A DNA stretch of 64,000 bases, taken from contig CAVTUH010000001.1 of assembly GCA_963737835.1 (NCBI GenBank), positions 1,612,001 to 1,676,000 of the forward strand, read 5' to 3'. The first letter of the stretch is position 1; every line of letters begins with the position of its first letter. Under the pieces are notes generated by a model. That model was not told the DNA's origin and made no database searches. It was given only the letters and a program-made list of their open reading frames with translations. Origin of the DNA: Palsa-1248 sp963737835 (GTDB taxonomy: Bacteria > Gemmatimonadota > Gemmatimonadetes > Gemmatimonadales > Gemmatimonadaceae). The position numbers and the translations under genes are program-made. Shown here piece by piece: positions 1 to 8,840 of this stretch.

Positions 1-835
1 TCCAGGCGACCCGGGCCGCGTCTCGTGCGGTCCCCGGAGAGAAGACGCACAAGTCCAGCTTCCCGTCATCCTGTCGAATTCCCGGGCCGAGCCGGATCAG
101 ATCGTTGAGCACCGCCCCGAAGTTCGCGACCATGACCGCCGACGCGATCTGTGCGATCGGAGGGCCGCCATCGACCGAGATTCGGACCTGAAAGGTCTCC
201 CGCCGAAGGACCGCGCGTACCCAACTCAGCACGTATGCGAGCACGCCAATCTGCCGTTTGAGAGCGGCGGACGACTCGGCGATCATGGTCGCGTCGATGC
301 CGACACCGGCCGCAAATGCGAACCGTCGCCGCAGTCCCGGGCTGGCGCCCACGAGCACCCCCAGATCGACCCGAGCTCGCTCCCCGTCCAGGAGCATCGG
401 CACCGCCCGGCGAACGTCCAGCGGAATCCCGAGGGTACGGGCGATCAGATTCCCCGTCCCGCCAGCCAGGATGCCCACCGGAGGGCCGCCATTCCCGGCG
501 AGCGCGCCCACCACCTCCATCGCCGTGCCGTCGCCGCCGAGCGTGAACACGGCGTCGTAGCGCTCAGATACGGATTCGACGAGGTCGGCGCCCTGTCCGG
601 GATGCGTCGTGAGGACGGTATCGCACCGCACCCCCGCATGCGCGAACGCGCGAAGCGCCGAGCCCTGGTACTGCGAGCCGCGCCGCGAGGCGGGGTTGAC
701 GACGAGGAGCGCACGGGAGAAGCGCGGCTCCGAGTTGCGTCCACCTCGCGTGCGGTGTCGCGCCTTTGGTCGCGTCGCCGCCCCAATGGGCGGCGCCGTC
801 AGCGCTCCGATGGGATCCCCCGACGCAGAGCTCAT
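1..835 (-). CDS. Diacylglycerol kinase family lipid kinase (3' part cut by window edge)
   Basis: Probable ATP-dependent lipid kinase of the DAGK/YegS/LCB5 superfamily, which phosphorylates diacylglycerol or related lipids at the inner membrane. Reading the minus strand from ATG at 835 gives a leader of about 45 residues and then the family signatures: LLVVNPASRRG, the nucleotide-binding FTLGGDGTAMEVVG, and GILAGGTGNLIA. About 278 codons are present and the C-terminus lies beyond base 1. The start is firm: ATG shares one base with the TGA of tamB (TGATG), so translation is probably coupled to the end of that gene. It is the last gene of the regulator-Omp85-TamB operon, which suggests a link to envelope lipid homeostasis (inference). 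The lipid substrate cannot be told from sequence. Confidence 0.85.
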   Translation of the reverse strand, partial: MSSASGDPIGALTAPPIGAATRPKARHRTRGGRNSEPRFSRALLVVNPASRRGSQYQGSALRAFAHAGVRCDTVLTTHPGQGADLVESVSERYDAVFTLGGDGTAMEVVGALAGNGGPPVGILAGGTGNLIARTLGIPLDVRRAVPMLLDGERARVDLGVLVGASPGLRRRFAFAAGVGIDATMIAESSAALKRQIGVLAYVLSWVRAVLRRETFQVRISVDGGPPIAQIASAVMVANFGAVLNDLIRLGPGIRQDDGKLDLCVFSPGTARDAARVAW

Positions 836-3800
836 CAGAACTGCCATGAGTGGACGAGGTCGAGTCCGAACTGGCGCGGCTGTGTCACAAAGCTGCGACT
901 GAGTGCACCCGTCGTGCAGTACAGGTCACGAGTTCCCGGTTCCGAGCTCGCATCGACGGAGAGGTTACGCGTCAGCTGGTGCTCGACGCGGACGCCGATC
1001 TGAGACGCGGTGCTGGGCGTCGTGGCGCCTGAAGCACCAAGGGCACACACGCCGAGATCGGCGCTCACAAATGTGGACTTCCCGAGCTGTTTGCCGCCAG
1101 TAATACGCGTCAATGACAGCGCCGTACCGAATCCGCCGCCCTCCTGGGTGGGGTCGGAGCCGGCGCCTGTCTGGATGTTCACGTAATCCAGGAACTGCCC
1201 AGGAATGCGGCTGCTGATTGCGGTCCCCACCGTCGGGAGAACGAATTGGGCCACCTGTGCGCCGGTATTGTTGTTGTTCCCCTGGCCCACGGTCAGCGAC
1301 TGCTGTCCCGTGACCAGATAGCTCAACAAGTCCTGCGGTGAGAGCGCGAGCAACGAGTCCGGGCTGGTGAGGACGACTTGTGGCTCGAAGAGCGTTCCAC
1401 TCAGGATGACGTTGATCCGCACATCGGGACTGAGGCTGCCAGTGGCCAATGTGGTCGCTTGGCGCACGACGTAGGTCGCCCGAATGTTCACGTCAGCGTT
1501 GTTGTCGGCGTTGCCGCGGAACCGAACCGTCCCCGAATCGACCGTAAACGTGCGCTGCACTACTCCCAGGTTGAGCCGGTAGGTCCCGCGATTTGCGACG
1601 AGAGCCCCAGTCAACGCGAGCACCTTCGACGAGTCCCGTTCCAATGGTGCGGTCGTGACGACCAGCGGCTGGTCCCCGGTCGTGAGGTTGATGCTGGCTT
1701 CCGCGGAGCGGAGCCACACATCCGATCCGAGCGCGATCTGCACGTTGTCGAACGTCAGATTCTGAAGGAGTCGCGACGGCGCAGACGGCAACAACGACCG
1801 GTTCTCATAGCGGGTCGTGTCGACTAGGTCGTACAGCTGAGGGTCCGAGAGGCTGATGATCTTCTTCTGCTGCAGGATGTCGGGAAGGAAGATCGTGCCG
1901 CGATCGACCAGCACCCCACCCGATAGTTGGGAGGCGGAAAGGCGGCCGCGCAGGTGGAGCGGATCGTTTGGTTGCGTGGACAGCAGCACGTCAGCCAGCC
2001 GCGGGTTGCTGAGAGCGTGCAAGTCCAATGCGGAGAGGGAGAAATCGTATCGCGGGTCCGAGAGGTCGGCGAAGGTCAGCCACCCCCGCAGCGTGGCGTG
2101 TCCGCGCGTTTGACCGTCGAGAGTGTTTATCGTCACGTCCTGCACAGCCAGACTGTCGCCGGCAAACCGGACGTCCGCGTTCATGCCGGTGAATCTCACC
2201 CCGAGCCTCGGAAACCCCGCCTCGCCGTTCGCTAATCGGATGTCTCCAGTCAGAGACGGACGCTGCACGGTCCCCGCGATCCGGACGTTGGCCGCGAAGG
2301 CACCCTTCGGATTCTGGAGGGCGGGATAGACCGCCGCGAGCGCTTTGATTGCGACGCTGTCGGCGTGCATATCCCCTACGAGCGAGTCGTCCAACAGCCG
2401 ACGGACGCCGGTCACGAGTGCGAGATCGACTGGCATCGAGAGCTCACCGTGCAGCGTCGTGTCGCCGCTCTGCACCAGGTCTCCGTGCAGCAGTAAGCGA
2501 CGATTCGCGTAATGGCCGCGCAGCAACGTCTCCTCGAGATGCACGTCGCCAAGCGAGGCGTCGTTGACCGACGCCTGAAGATCCATCACCGGATTGGCGC
2601 GCTCACCCGCCGTGCGCACGTCCCACTGCGCCAGCCCACCGTACGAGTTCGACGTCTGCAGGATCTCACCGATGTCGCCGATGGGCACGCTGTCGCCCCG
2701 GAGCTCCGCTGCTCCGGAGCCGTTCCAGGGCAGCGATGCCGTCGCCATCATGCTCCCCACCACGGCCCCGCGGAGGGTCATGTTGTCGAGCGCGAGGCCG
2801 GTTGCGTCGTGGCGGAAATGCGCGGGTCCGGCCAGATGCCAGGCATTGTTGTGCGTATACACTGCGAGCGAGTCGAGCGTCAGCGCGAGCGTATCCGCGG
2901 ACTGATGGATTTCCGCCAACGCCGCGGCATGCGGACCTGTCGGCATCGCTCCGGAAATCGCGACGGTGGTCGACCCCGTGCCCAGGAACCGCGCCTGCAC
3001 ATCGATCCGGTCGAGGGCAATGCCGTCAACGCTCGCCCCGTCCAATGCGAGGTTGGCCGTCCCGAGGGGCGTTTGGGCGCTCACATGGGGGACGTCGAAC
3101 GTGCCCGACAGTCCACGGACCACCACACCGCTCGCCTGGACGCCACTTCCCCCAACGGTACCCGACACCCCCAGCGAGTCGAGCCAGCCGGTGACGGCCG
3201 CCGTCAGGCGTACTGCGCCGGTCAGCGGCGAATGTTGACCCGAATCGGTCGACGAGCCGATGAGATACGAACGGAGACCACCCAGCGAGTCAGTCGAAAA
3301 CGCGAGATGGAGCGAGTCGCGGGCCGACGCGGCGAGTGCCAGGCCTCCTGCACCAGTGAGGGCGCCCGGCCTGGTGTCCACGCTGAGCGAGTCGACGCGC
3401 AGGCGCTGATCGCCGAACCGGCCGACGAAGCGACCTGTGTCGAGGCGGACGCGTCCAATCGTCGAGCGCGCCAGTGTCGCGCTGATCGGACCGTCGAGCG
3501 CCGACAGGGAATCGCCTTTCACATCCACGTCGACGCGTCCGGAGAGATCGGTCTGCGTCTGCGTGCTGTCCGCGAGGAACGACTGGAGGTCGACGTGCGA
3601 CAGGGTCAGTGCACCGGAACCCGACAGACCGGGCCGAGTGAGATCGAAGTGACCGTCGAGGGCGAACGCCCCGGGCGGGCCACCGAGATCGGCGGTGAGA
3701 TCCAGATCGCCGAGAGTGCCCTGCAGCGTCACAGGACCTGAGAACTCCCCGCGGAGGGGCAGCCCGGTATACGTGCGAGCGAGCGTGGTAAACGAGATGG

Positions 3801-5388
3801 GACCAGCCTGGAGCGCCATGTCGTACCGCGACTCCGTGTCGCCCAGCGTGAACCGACCGGCGCCAGTCACGTGGTTTGGCACGGCGGCGTCATCGGTTTG
3901 CGTCACATCCGCGTCGGTGAACCGGACGTCGTTCCATACTGAATCGAGCGTCGCAGTCCCTGAGACAATCCCGCGCAGTCGTGGGAATTCGCTCAGCACG
4001 TACTGCAAGGTCCTGAGATCCAGACGGTCGAGCGACAAATGGAAGTGGTGGAACGCCAGCACGGCCGGATTGGTGATGTCCAGCTCCCCGGAGCCCCCGA
4101 GACGGGACACCGCGCCGGCCACATGGGCATCGTGCAGTGTGAGATCGGCGGTGTCGACCCGCCACCGGGAGACTGCGCCCCCAGGCCCGCGCAGGTGGCC
4201 AGTCCACTGCCCCGCCCAATCGATCGGGAACGGCTGCCCGCCCGCGAACACGCGAATCAACGCGAAGTCGACGGGCAACGCCTCGAGCGCCACGTTCTTG
4301 ATCACCAACTCCGGTCGCCCGGACTCGAAGGTCATGTCGCCCTTCAGTCGCGACTCGGTCGTCCGCACATCCATGTCGCTGATGATGAAGTCGACGATGC
4401 TCGGGTTGGTCCGCTCGCTTCGAATGTCGACGACAGCCCGGCCGCCGCCCGTCCGAGGCAGGGCAGGGTTGACCCACGCGATGTCATTGAGCGCGATCGA
4501 GTCACTGGCGAAATGGAGCGCATACACCGGAGGACGCCCGGGATCCCACCAGACTTTCCCTCCACCGGCCACCACGCTGCCGGGTAACTCAGCGTGAGGG
4601 AGTGCCGCTCGCAGCGTGTCGTGCGCAATGGTGATTCGTGCCCGCGCATTCGAGATGCGAAACGGCGGAAAGAACTCGTCGACGTCGAGCTGCGATACGT
4701 CAAAGGCCATTCCAACACTGTCAGGATCGACGAGCCGCACGTATGGAGACGTCAGATTCACATCCTTCCACGATAGCGTCCGCATGAGCCCTTCGGGCCA
4801 TCGCTCGAGGCCGAAGTACGGGCGGGCCAGCGCTTCGGCGATCGCCTTGTCGCGTCGTGCCCCGCGCAGTGAATCATCCGGAGACCAGCGCTCGCTGAAA
4901 TAGAATGCGCCGCCGCGAATCGTGACGTTGTTCGCGACAATGTAATCGCCAAATCCCCGAGTGCCCGGCTCCCGGATCCGCGAATGTGATGGCGGGAAGA
5001 TCTGGCCCAGGTTCATCGTGCCATCGTGGTGGTGCACCAGCCGGAAGTACGGGTGGTCGACCTCGAGCTCCTGCAGGCGAATCCGGCGATCGAGCAAGTC
5101 CCGCGGGTCGTATTCGGCGTGGATGCGCCCGGTCGCAACGAGGAGCTGCCCCGCCCTATCCCTGATCTCGAGCGAGTCCAGGGTCAGGTTCGTGAACAAC
5201 GTGCCGGACAGGGTGCCGATGTAGACACGGCCGTGCACGGCGCGTCGCAGCTCGGCCAACACCAATGACCGCACCTTGCCCCGGCCCCACGACGTCTGTG
5301 TGATGGCGATCACACCCGCGACGCCGATCAGCACCACGAACAGGAGCGATAGTGTACTGAGGGCGACGACGAGGCGGCGGCGAATCAT
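835..5388 (-). CDS. tamB: TamB-like translocation and assembly module protein (DUF490)
   Basis: A 1517-residue TamB/AsmA-like protein. Members are anchored in the inner membrane by one N-terminal helix and span the periplasm as a long beta-groove; they help outer-membrane protein assembly and probably phospholipid transport with an Omp85 partner. The N-terminus has a basic start (MIRRRL) and one hydrophobic helix (about residues 6-29). A very long beta-repeat body rich in DLxLxxLxL and G-D-S patterns follows. The last 350 residues match the TamB C-terminal domain, for example ILQQKKIISLSDPQLY, VTTAPLERDSS and LSPQDLLSYLVTGQ. The gene starts 6 nt after the stop of the Omp85 gene, the usual tamA-tamB order, and its stop overlaps the start of the lipid kinase. 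The length is somewhat above that of E. coli TamB. Confidence 0.9.
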   Translation of the reverse strand: MIRRRLVVALSTLSLLFVVLIGVAGVIAITQTSWGRGKVRSLVLAELRRAVHGRVYIGTLSGTLFTNLTLDSLEIRDRAGQLLVATGRIHAEYDPRDLLDRRIRLQELEVDHPYFRLVHHHDGTMNLGQIFPPSHSRIREPGTRGFGDYIVANNVTIRGGAFYFSERWSPDDSLRGARRDKAIAEALARPYFGLERWPEGLMRTLSWKDVNLTSPYVRLVDPDSVGMAFDVSQLDVDEFFPPFRISNARARITIAHDTLRAALPHAELPGSVVAGGGKVWWDPGRPPVYALHFASDSIALNDIAWVNPALPRTGGGRAVVDIRSERTNPSIVDFIISDMDVRTTESRLKGDMTFESGRPELVIKNVALEALPVDFALIRVFAGGQPFPIDWAGQWTGHLRGPGGAVSRWRVDTADLTLHDAHVAGAVSRLGGSGELDITNPAVLAFHHFHLSLDRLDLRTLQYVLSEFPRLRGIVSGTATLDSVWNDVRFTDADVTQTDDAAVPNHVTGAGRFTLGDTESRYDMALQAGPISFTTLARTYTGLPLRGEFSGPVTLQGTLGDLDLTADLGGPPGAFALDGHFDLTRPGLSGSGALTLSHVDLQSFLADSTQTQTDLSGRVDVDVKGDSLSALDGPISATLARSTIGRVRLDTGRFVGRFGDQRLRVDSLSVDTRPGALTGAGGLALAASARDSLHLAFSTDSLGGLRSYLIGSSTDSGQHSPLTGAVRLTAAVTGWLDSLGVSGTVGGSGVQASGVVVRGLSGTFDVPHVSAQTPLGTANLALDGASVDGIALDRIDVQARFLGTGSTTVAISGAMPTGPHAAALAEIHQSADTLALTLDSLAVYTHNNAWHLAGPAHFRHDATGLALDNMTLRGAVVGSMMATASLPWNGSGAAELRGDSVPIGDIGEILQTSNSYGGLAQWDVRTAGERANPVMDLQASVNDASLGDVHLEETLLRGHYANRRLLLHGDLVQSGDTTLHGELSMPVDLALVTGVRRLLDDSLVGDMHADSVAIKALAAVYPALQNPKGAFAANVRIAGTVQRPSLTGDIRLANGEAGFPRLGVRFTGMNADVRFAGDSLAVQDVTINTLDGQTRGHATLRGWLTFADLSDPRYDFSLSALDLHALSNPRLADVLLSTQPNDPLHLRGRLSASQLSGGVLVDRGTIFLPDILQQKKIISLSDPQLYDLVDTTRYENRSLLPSAPSRLLQNLTFDNVQIALGSDVWLRSAEASINLTTGDQPLVVTTAPLERDSSKVLALTGALVANRGTYRLNLGVVQRTFTVDSGTVRFRGNADNNADVNIRATYVVRQATTLATGSLSPDVRINVILSGTLFEPQVVLTSPDSLLALSPQDLLSYLVTGQQSLTVGQGNNNNTGAQVAQFVLPTVGTAISSRIPGQFLDYVNIQTGAGSDPTQEGGGFGTALSLTRITGGKQLGKSTFVSADLGVCALGASGATTPSTASQIGVRVEHQLTRNLSVDASSEPGTRDLYCTTGALSRSFVTQPRQFGLDLVHSWQF

Positions 5389-5394
5389 GCGTGG

Positions 5395-7728
5395 TTAGAA
5401 GGCCTGGCCGATGGAGATGTTAAAGACGAGCTGGTGAAAGAGACCCGTCGGTTGCTCGGGCCGAAACGTCGTCGGGCACGTATACCCCGGCGTTTGTTCG
5501 GGGATCTCATAGGTCTTTCCTTGATAGACGATCGAGCTGGTATGAACCGGGATCGTGTTCTCGGGGCTCACGCAGTAGAGGGGCACGTGGTTGGGGTCAA
5601 CGACTTGGGCGTTGAAGTACGCCGCGCCCTGCGGCAGTGCATAGGGGTTGTACCCGATATCGACCCGAATGGGCCCGACGGGAGTAAACGCGCGGATGCC
5701 AACGCCCGGCGTCCAGAGCAGTCCCCCGTGAATGTCGGCGATGTTCCCGTTCCACACCTGGCCGGCGTCCAGGAATGCAGCCCACTGGAGCACGCCGTGG
5801 AGGAATCGGGGCGATCGGTACTCGACGTTGGTCACGATCGACCAGTTGCCGCCCTCGGGCACGATGCGCTCGACCGGCGCGCCATTCTTCACGCGGTATA
5901 CGGTGTCGCCATTGGACAGCACCATGCGCGGCAGAGTGTCTCCAGTCGACGAGAAGGGAATGTACACGATCGGACCCAGCTGGTTTTGCACAAAGCCTCG
6001 CACCGTCGTAGGGCCGCCCGCGTACAGTCGCTCCTGGGGCGGGATAAACCCGGGATCGGTGCTGCTCTGGCCGACAACGGCGCCGACTCGGAGTCGCAGA
6101 CCGAGCACCGCTCCGCTCGGCATCCCGACGAAGCCCGCAGCATCGACGGACGCCCAGTCGAACTCGAGCTCAGGAGAGGAACCCAGGTACCGGGAGCCTA
6201 CCCGCACCTCGGTTTGGACCAGTGTGCCCGCATGCGGGTCGTCGCGGTTGTCGCGGCGATCGTGCACGACAATGACCCCAGCGTATGCGAAGGGCAGGAG
6301 GTCTTGCAGCGGGGTGTAATCCTGCGGTTGGCAGAGGTTGAACACCGCGCAATACAGCGCGGGCTCCGCCGTCGTCCGTCCGTACTCGAACTCATACTCC
6401 GGCTGCACCGACACCGTCGGGCTGAGACTCTTTGTCAGCGTCAGAGACGTCCCGATCGGCGTCGAGCGCACGTAGGCGTTGTACTCCGACAACCGCGAGC
6501 TGAACAGGGTCGCCGTCGGGTTGAGATGCGCCCCGAACAGAACTGGCGAAGTGATGGACGCGGCCAGGCTGTAGTTCAGCGTGTCGCTGTAAATGTCGTT
6601 TTGGGCCTGCGGACACAGTCCGGGCGCGAACCCAAACGGGTAGCCGATGCCGATTTTCGTCACGCTCGCGCTGAATCGCACGAAGTCGAGACCGCCAAAA
6701 AAATCCCGATCGGTGTACTCACCGCGAGCGCGGAAGCAGTCCAAGGTCGCCCAGCCCGCGCCGAGGCGAGCGGCGTGCATGTAGCCTTCGACGACCTGGG
6801 CATGCACATCGACGACCGAGTCGACGCTCCCCGTTGTCGGCTGGCTGTCAATGGCGACGCGAATGTGCTGAAAGGCATCCGTCTGAATCAGCGCCCGTTG
6901 TGCCGCCTCGAGGTCCTTGTACCGGTACAGGTGTCCGCTCTTGATCCCCATCGCACTTTCCACCGCCCCGGCTGACACGCCGGGCTTCTCGCCGGCCCGC
7001 CGCGGAAAGACCGTTACCACCACCCGACCAATGCGCGCGAGAGAGCCCGGCGCGAGCTCGAACTGCACCATTGCGGAGTGCGTTTCGTAATCGCTCGAGT
7101 CGCGCTTCAACACCTCCGCATACGGGAAACCGCTGTTGCGGAGCCGCATGGTCAACGTGTCGACGGCGGCGTCAATGGCGTACTTGTCGAAGCGGCCGCC
7201 GCGGCGAACCGGCAGATTGTGCACGATAGGCCGTCGATCCTTGGGGGGCAGCGAGTCGAGCCCGACAACGGTCAGGGAATCGATCAGGATCGGCTTCCCT
7301 TCGTGAATCCCAAAGACGACGTCGACGACTCCGGGTCCCACAGGCCGGAGCGTCGTGTCGACCTGAACGTCGGGAAAGCCGCTGTTGCGGTAGAACAGGA
7401 TCAGGCGCAGGCGATCCCGCGGAAACTCCACCCGATCGAGACACCGGCGAGTACCAAGGAAACCGAGGTTCCGCTCCATCCAACTCGACGGCGACGTCAC
7501 GATCGCGTCAGCGAGCTGGCTGGCCTGAAAGGTCGTGTTTCCTGTGAAGATGAGGCGCCGGACCTCGGTGTCTCCGGGGCCGCACGCGAGTTCCTGAGCG
7601 CTCACCAGCGACGGCGCCGCGAGAACGAGACAGACGAGCACCGTGAAACCGACACGGGTCCAGGCGCGCGCCGCGCGCCGTATCCCAGGGCTTGCCCGGC
7701 GCTCAGGCTGCGTACATGGGATCTCCAC
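5395..7728 (-). CDS. Omp85-family outer membrane protein (TamA/BamA-like)
   Basis: Outer-membrane assembly factor with N-terminal POTRA repeats and a C-terminal 16-strand barrel, about 777 residues. A GTG at 7728 is preferred because the next upstream ATG (7854) would overlap the regulator gene by 97 nt. This start leaves a signal peptide ending near LAAPSLVSAQ. POTRA-like segments begin at VRRLIFTGNTTF and continue through FYRNSGFPDVQVDT. The barrel has the diagnostic ERLYAGGPTTVRGFVQNQLGP (VRGF/Y lid-loop motif) and ends in phenylalanine (SIGQAF), as outer-membrane barrels do. With tamB directly downstream, TamA is the likelier role, but BamA-type function cannot be excluded because several Omp85 paralogues are common. 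A start at GTG 7653 is also possible. Confidence 0.88.
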   Translation of the reverse strand: MEIPCTQPERRASPGIRRAARAWTRVGFTVLVCLVLAAPSLVSAQELACGPGDTEVRRLIFTGNTTFQASQLADAIVTSPSSWMERNLGFLGTRRCLDRVEFPRDRLRLILFYRNSGFPDVQVDTTLRPVGPGVVDVVFGIHEGKPILIDSLTVVGLDSLPPKDRRPIVHNLPVRRGGRFDKYAIDAAVDTLTMRLRNSGFPYAEVLKRDSSDYETHSAMVQFELAPGSLARIGRVVVTVFPRRAGEKPGVSAGAVESAMGIKSGHLYRYKDLEAAQRALIQTDAFQHIRVAIDSQPTTGSVDSVVDVHAQVVEGYMHAARLGAGWATLDCFRARGEYTDRDFFGGLDFVRFSASVTKIGIGYPFGFAPGLCPQAQNDIYSDTLNYSLAASITSPVLFGAHLNPTATLFSSRLSEYNAYVRSTPIGTSLTLTKSLSPTVSVQPEYEFEYGRTTAEPALYCAVFNLCQPQDYTPLQDLLPFAYAGVIVVHDRRDNRDDPHAGTLVQTEVRVGSRYLGSSPELEFDWASVDAAGFVGMPSGAVLGLRLRVGAVVGQSSTDPGFIPPQERLYAGGPTTVRGFVQNQLGPIVYIPFSSTGDTLPRMVLSNGDTVYRVKNGAPVERIVPEGGNWSIVTNVEYRSPRFLHGVLQWAAFLDAGQVWNGNIADIHGGLLWTPGVGIRAFTPVGPIRVDIGYNPYALPQGAAYFNAQVVDPNHVPLYCVSPENTIPVHTSSIVYQGKTYEIPEQTPGYTCPTTFRPEQPTGLFHQLVFNISIGQAF

Positions 7729-7757
7729 GCCCAGCGGACTAGGGCGTCGCACGCCGC

Positions 7758-8678
7758 CTACACGGCGTTGACGAGAATCGTCCCTGCGCCCTGCTGCTTG
7801 GCCCGCCGTTTCCCTTCGGCCGCCAGTTCGCCCAAGTGCCCGATGGAGATCCACGAATCCGGACGAACGAACAGGGCCGCAGCGGACATCCGCGCAATCG
7901 GGAAATGACGCGCTACCCCATCCCGATCGACCCCGTCGAAGGCCCCGCGTTCCAGCGCGCCATATCCAACCACGCGGCCGATGACCTCACGGAACCGACG
8001 GGCACTCTCACGAACTACCGCTTCGGCCCGGTCGGTGCGAGTCACGACGAGAAAGTCATCGCCGCCCACATGGCCGACGAAGTCGTCGGTGTCTCCGGCA
8101 GCGGCAACCGCATCCACCACGGCGGCACCGGTCCCTCGGATCACGGCGTCGGCAGCGGCAAACCCGAAGGTGTCGGCGAACGGCTTGAAGTAGTCGATGT
8201 CCAGGTAGCACACCGCGCACGTTTCTTCGGCCGCCACCCGTCGCAGAATCTCCTCCTCGATCGCCCGTCCGCCCGGGAGACCACTGGTGGGATTGCGGTC
8301 GGCCTCCCGCCGCACCAGTCGAAGCAGCGCATTGACGCGAGCGCGCAGTTCTCGTGGGTCGAAGGGCTTGGCGAGATAGTCATCAGCTCCCGCCTCGAAA
8401 CCCTCGACCTTGCGCTCAATGTGGCTCTCCCCCGTGAGCATCAGGATGGGGATGCGCGCGGTGAAGGGATTGGCCTTGACCGTCCGGCAGGCATCCAGGC
8501 CGCTCACCCCCGGCATCATGACATCGAGCAGCAACAGGTCGGGCTCGCGCTCCTGGACAGCCGCCAGAGCGGCGCGACCATCGGAGACGAGCCCCACTTC
8601 GTGGCCAGCCGACGACAGGACGGCGCGCACCATGAGTCGCATGTCCTCATGGTCGTCCGCGTACAGAATGTAACTCAC
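7758..8678 (-). CDS. Response regulator with receiver and GGDEF-type domains (PleD/WspR-like)
   Basis: A 306-residue protein: receiver domain (about 1-120) followed by a diguanylate cyclase-type domain (about 130-280). Receiver residues are intact: acidic pair in YADDHED, phospho-acceptor Asp in LLLLDVMMPG, Thr in LMLTGES and Lys in LAKPFDP. The output domain keeps YLDIDYFKPFADTFGF, but the signature reads VGGDDF instead of GG(D/E)EF. No RxxD inhibitory site precedes it, so cyclase activity is uncertain; it could be weak, inactive or a c-di-GMP or GTP sensor. It stands first in the operon, 29 nt before the Omp85 gene. No partner histidine kinase is adjacent. Confidence 0.85.
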   Translation of the reverse strand: MSYILYADDHEDMRLMVRAVLSSAGHEVGLVSDGRAALAAVQEREPDLLLLDVMMPGVSGLDACRTVKANPFTARIPILMLTGESHIERKVEGFEAGADDYLAKPFDPRELRARVNALLRLVRREADRNPTSGLPGGRAIEEEILRRVAAEETCAVCYLDIDYFKPFADTFGFAAADAVIRGTGAAVVDAVAAAGDTDDFVGHVGGDDFLVVTRTDRAEAVVRESARRFREVIGRVVGYGALERGAFDGVDRDGVARHFPIARMSAAALFVRPDSWISIGHLGELAAEGKRRAKQQGAGTILVNAV

Positions 8679-8752
8679 GATTTGTGCGGCAATTCTGAAG
8701 CGAAGAGTGGAGCGTAAAGTTCTCGCGCGACACGAGATGCGTCAACCGGGGG

Positions 8753-8810
8753 CGACGGACGCTTCGCGTCCGTAGAAAGGAGAGAAGAGAAAGGTGAAAG
8801 GAGAGACGGC
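8753..8810. repeat. Intergenic hairpin plus purine heptad array (GAAAGGA type)
   Basis: A small palindrome (GGACGCTTCGCGTCC) is followed by a purine-rich run built on GAAAGGA/GAGA units, between the FNR gene and the regulator operon. Only a purine arm is seen here, without the matching CTCCTTT arm. It belongs to the same repeat class as those near 11.1, 31.6, 48.4 and 61.7 kb. Confidence 0.5.
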
Positions 8811-8840
8811 CAATGCGAGCGTCCCGTGGCGTGCATCTGT

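Noticed and set aside
2512..3741. 409-residue open frame on the plus strand inside tamB
   Set aside because: It is antisense to a well-supported tamB frame, is Arg-rich with no family motif, and reflects the codon pattern of GC-rich DNA. The same holds for long plus-strand frames at 3695-4597 and 5434-6975.
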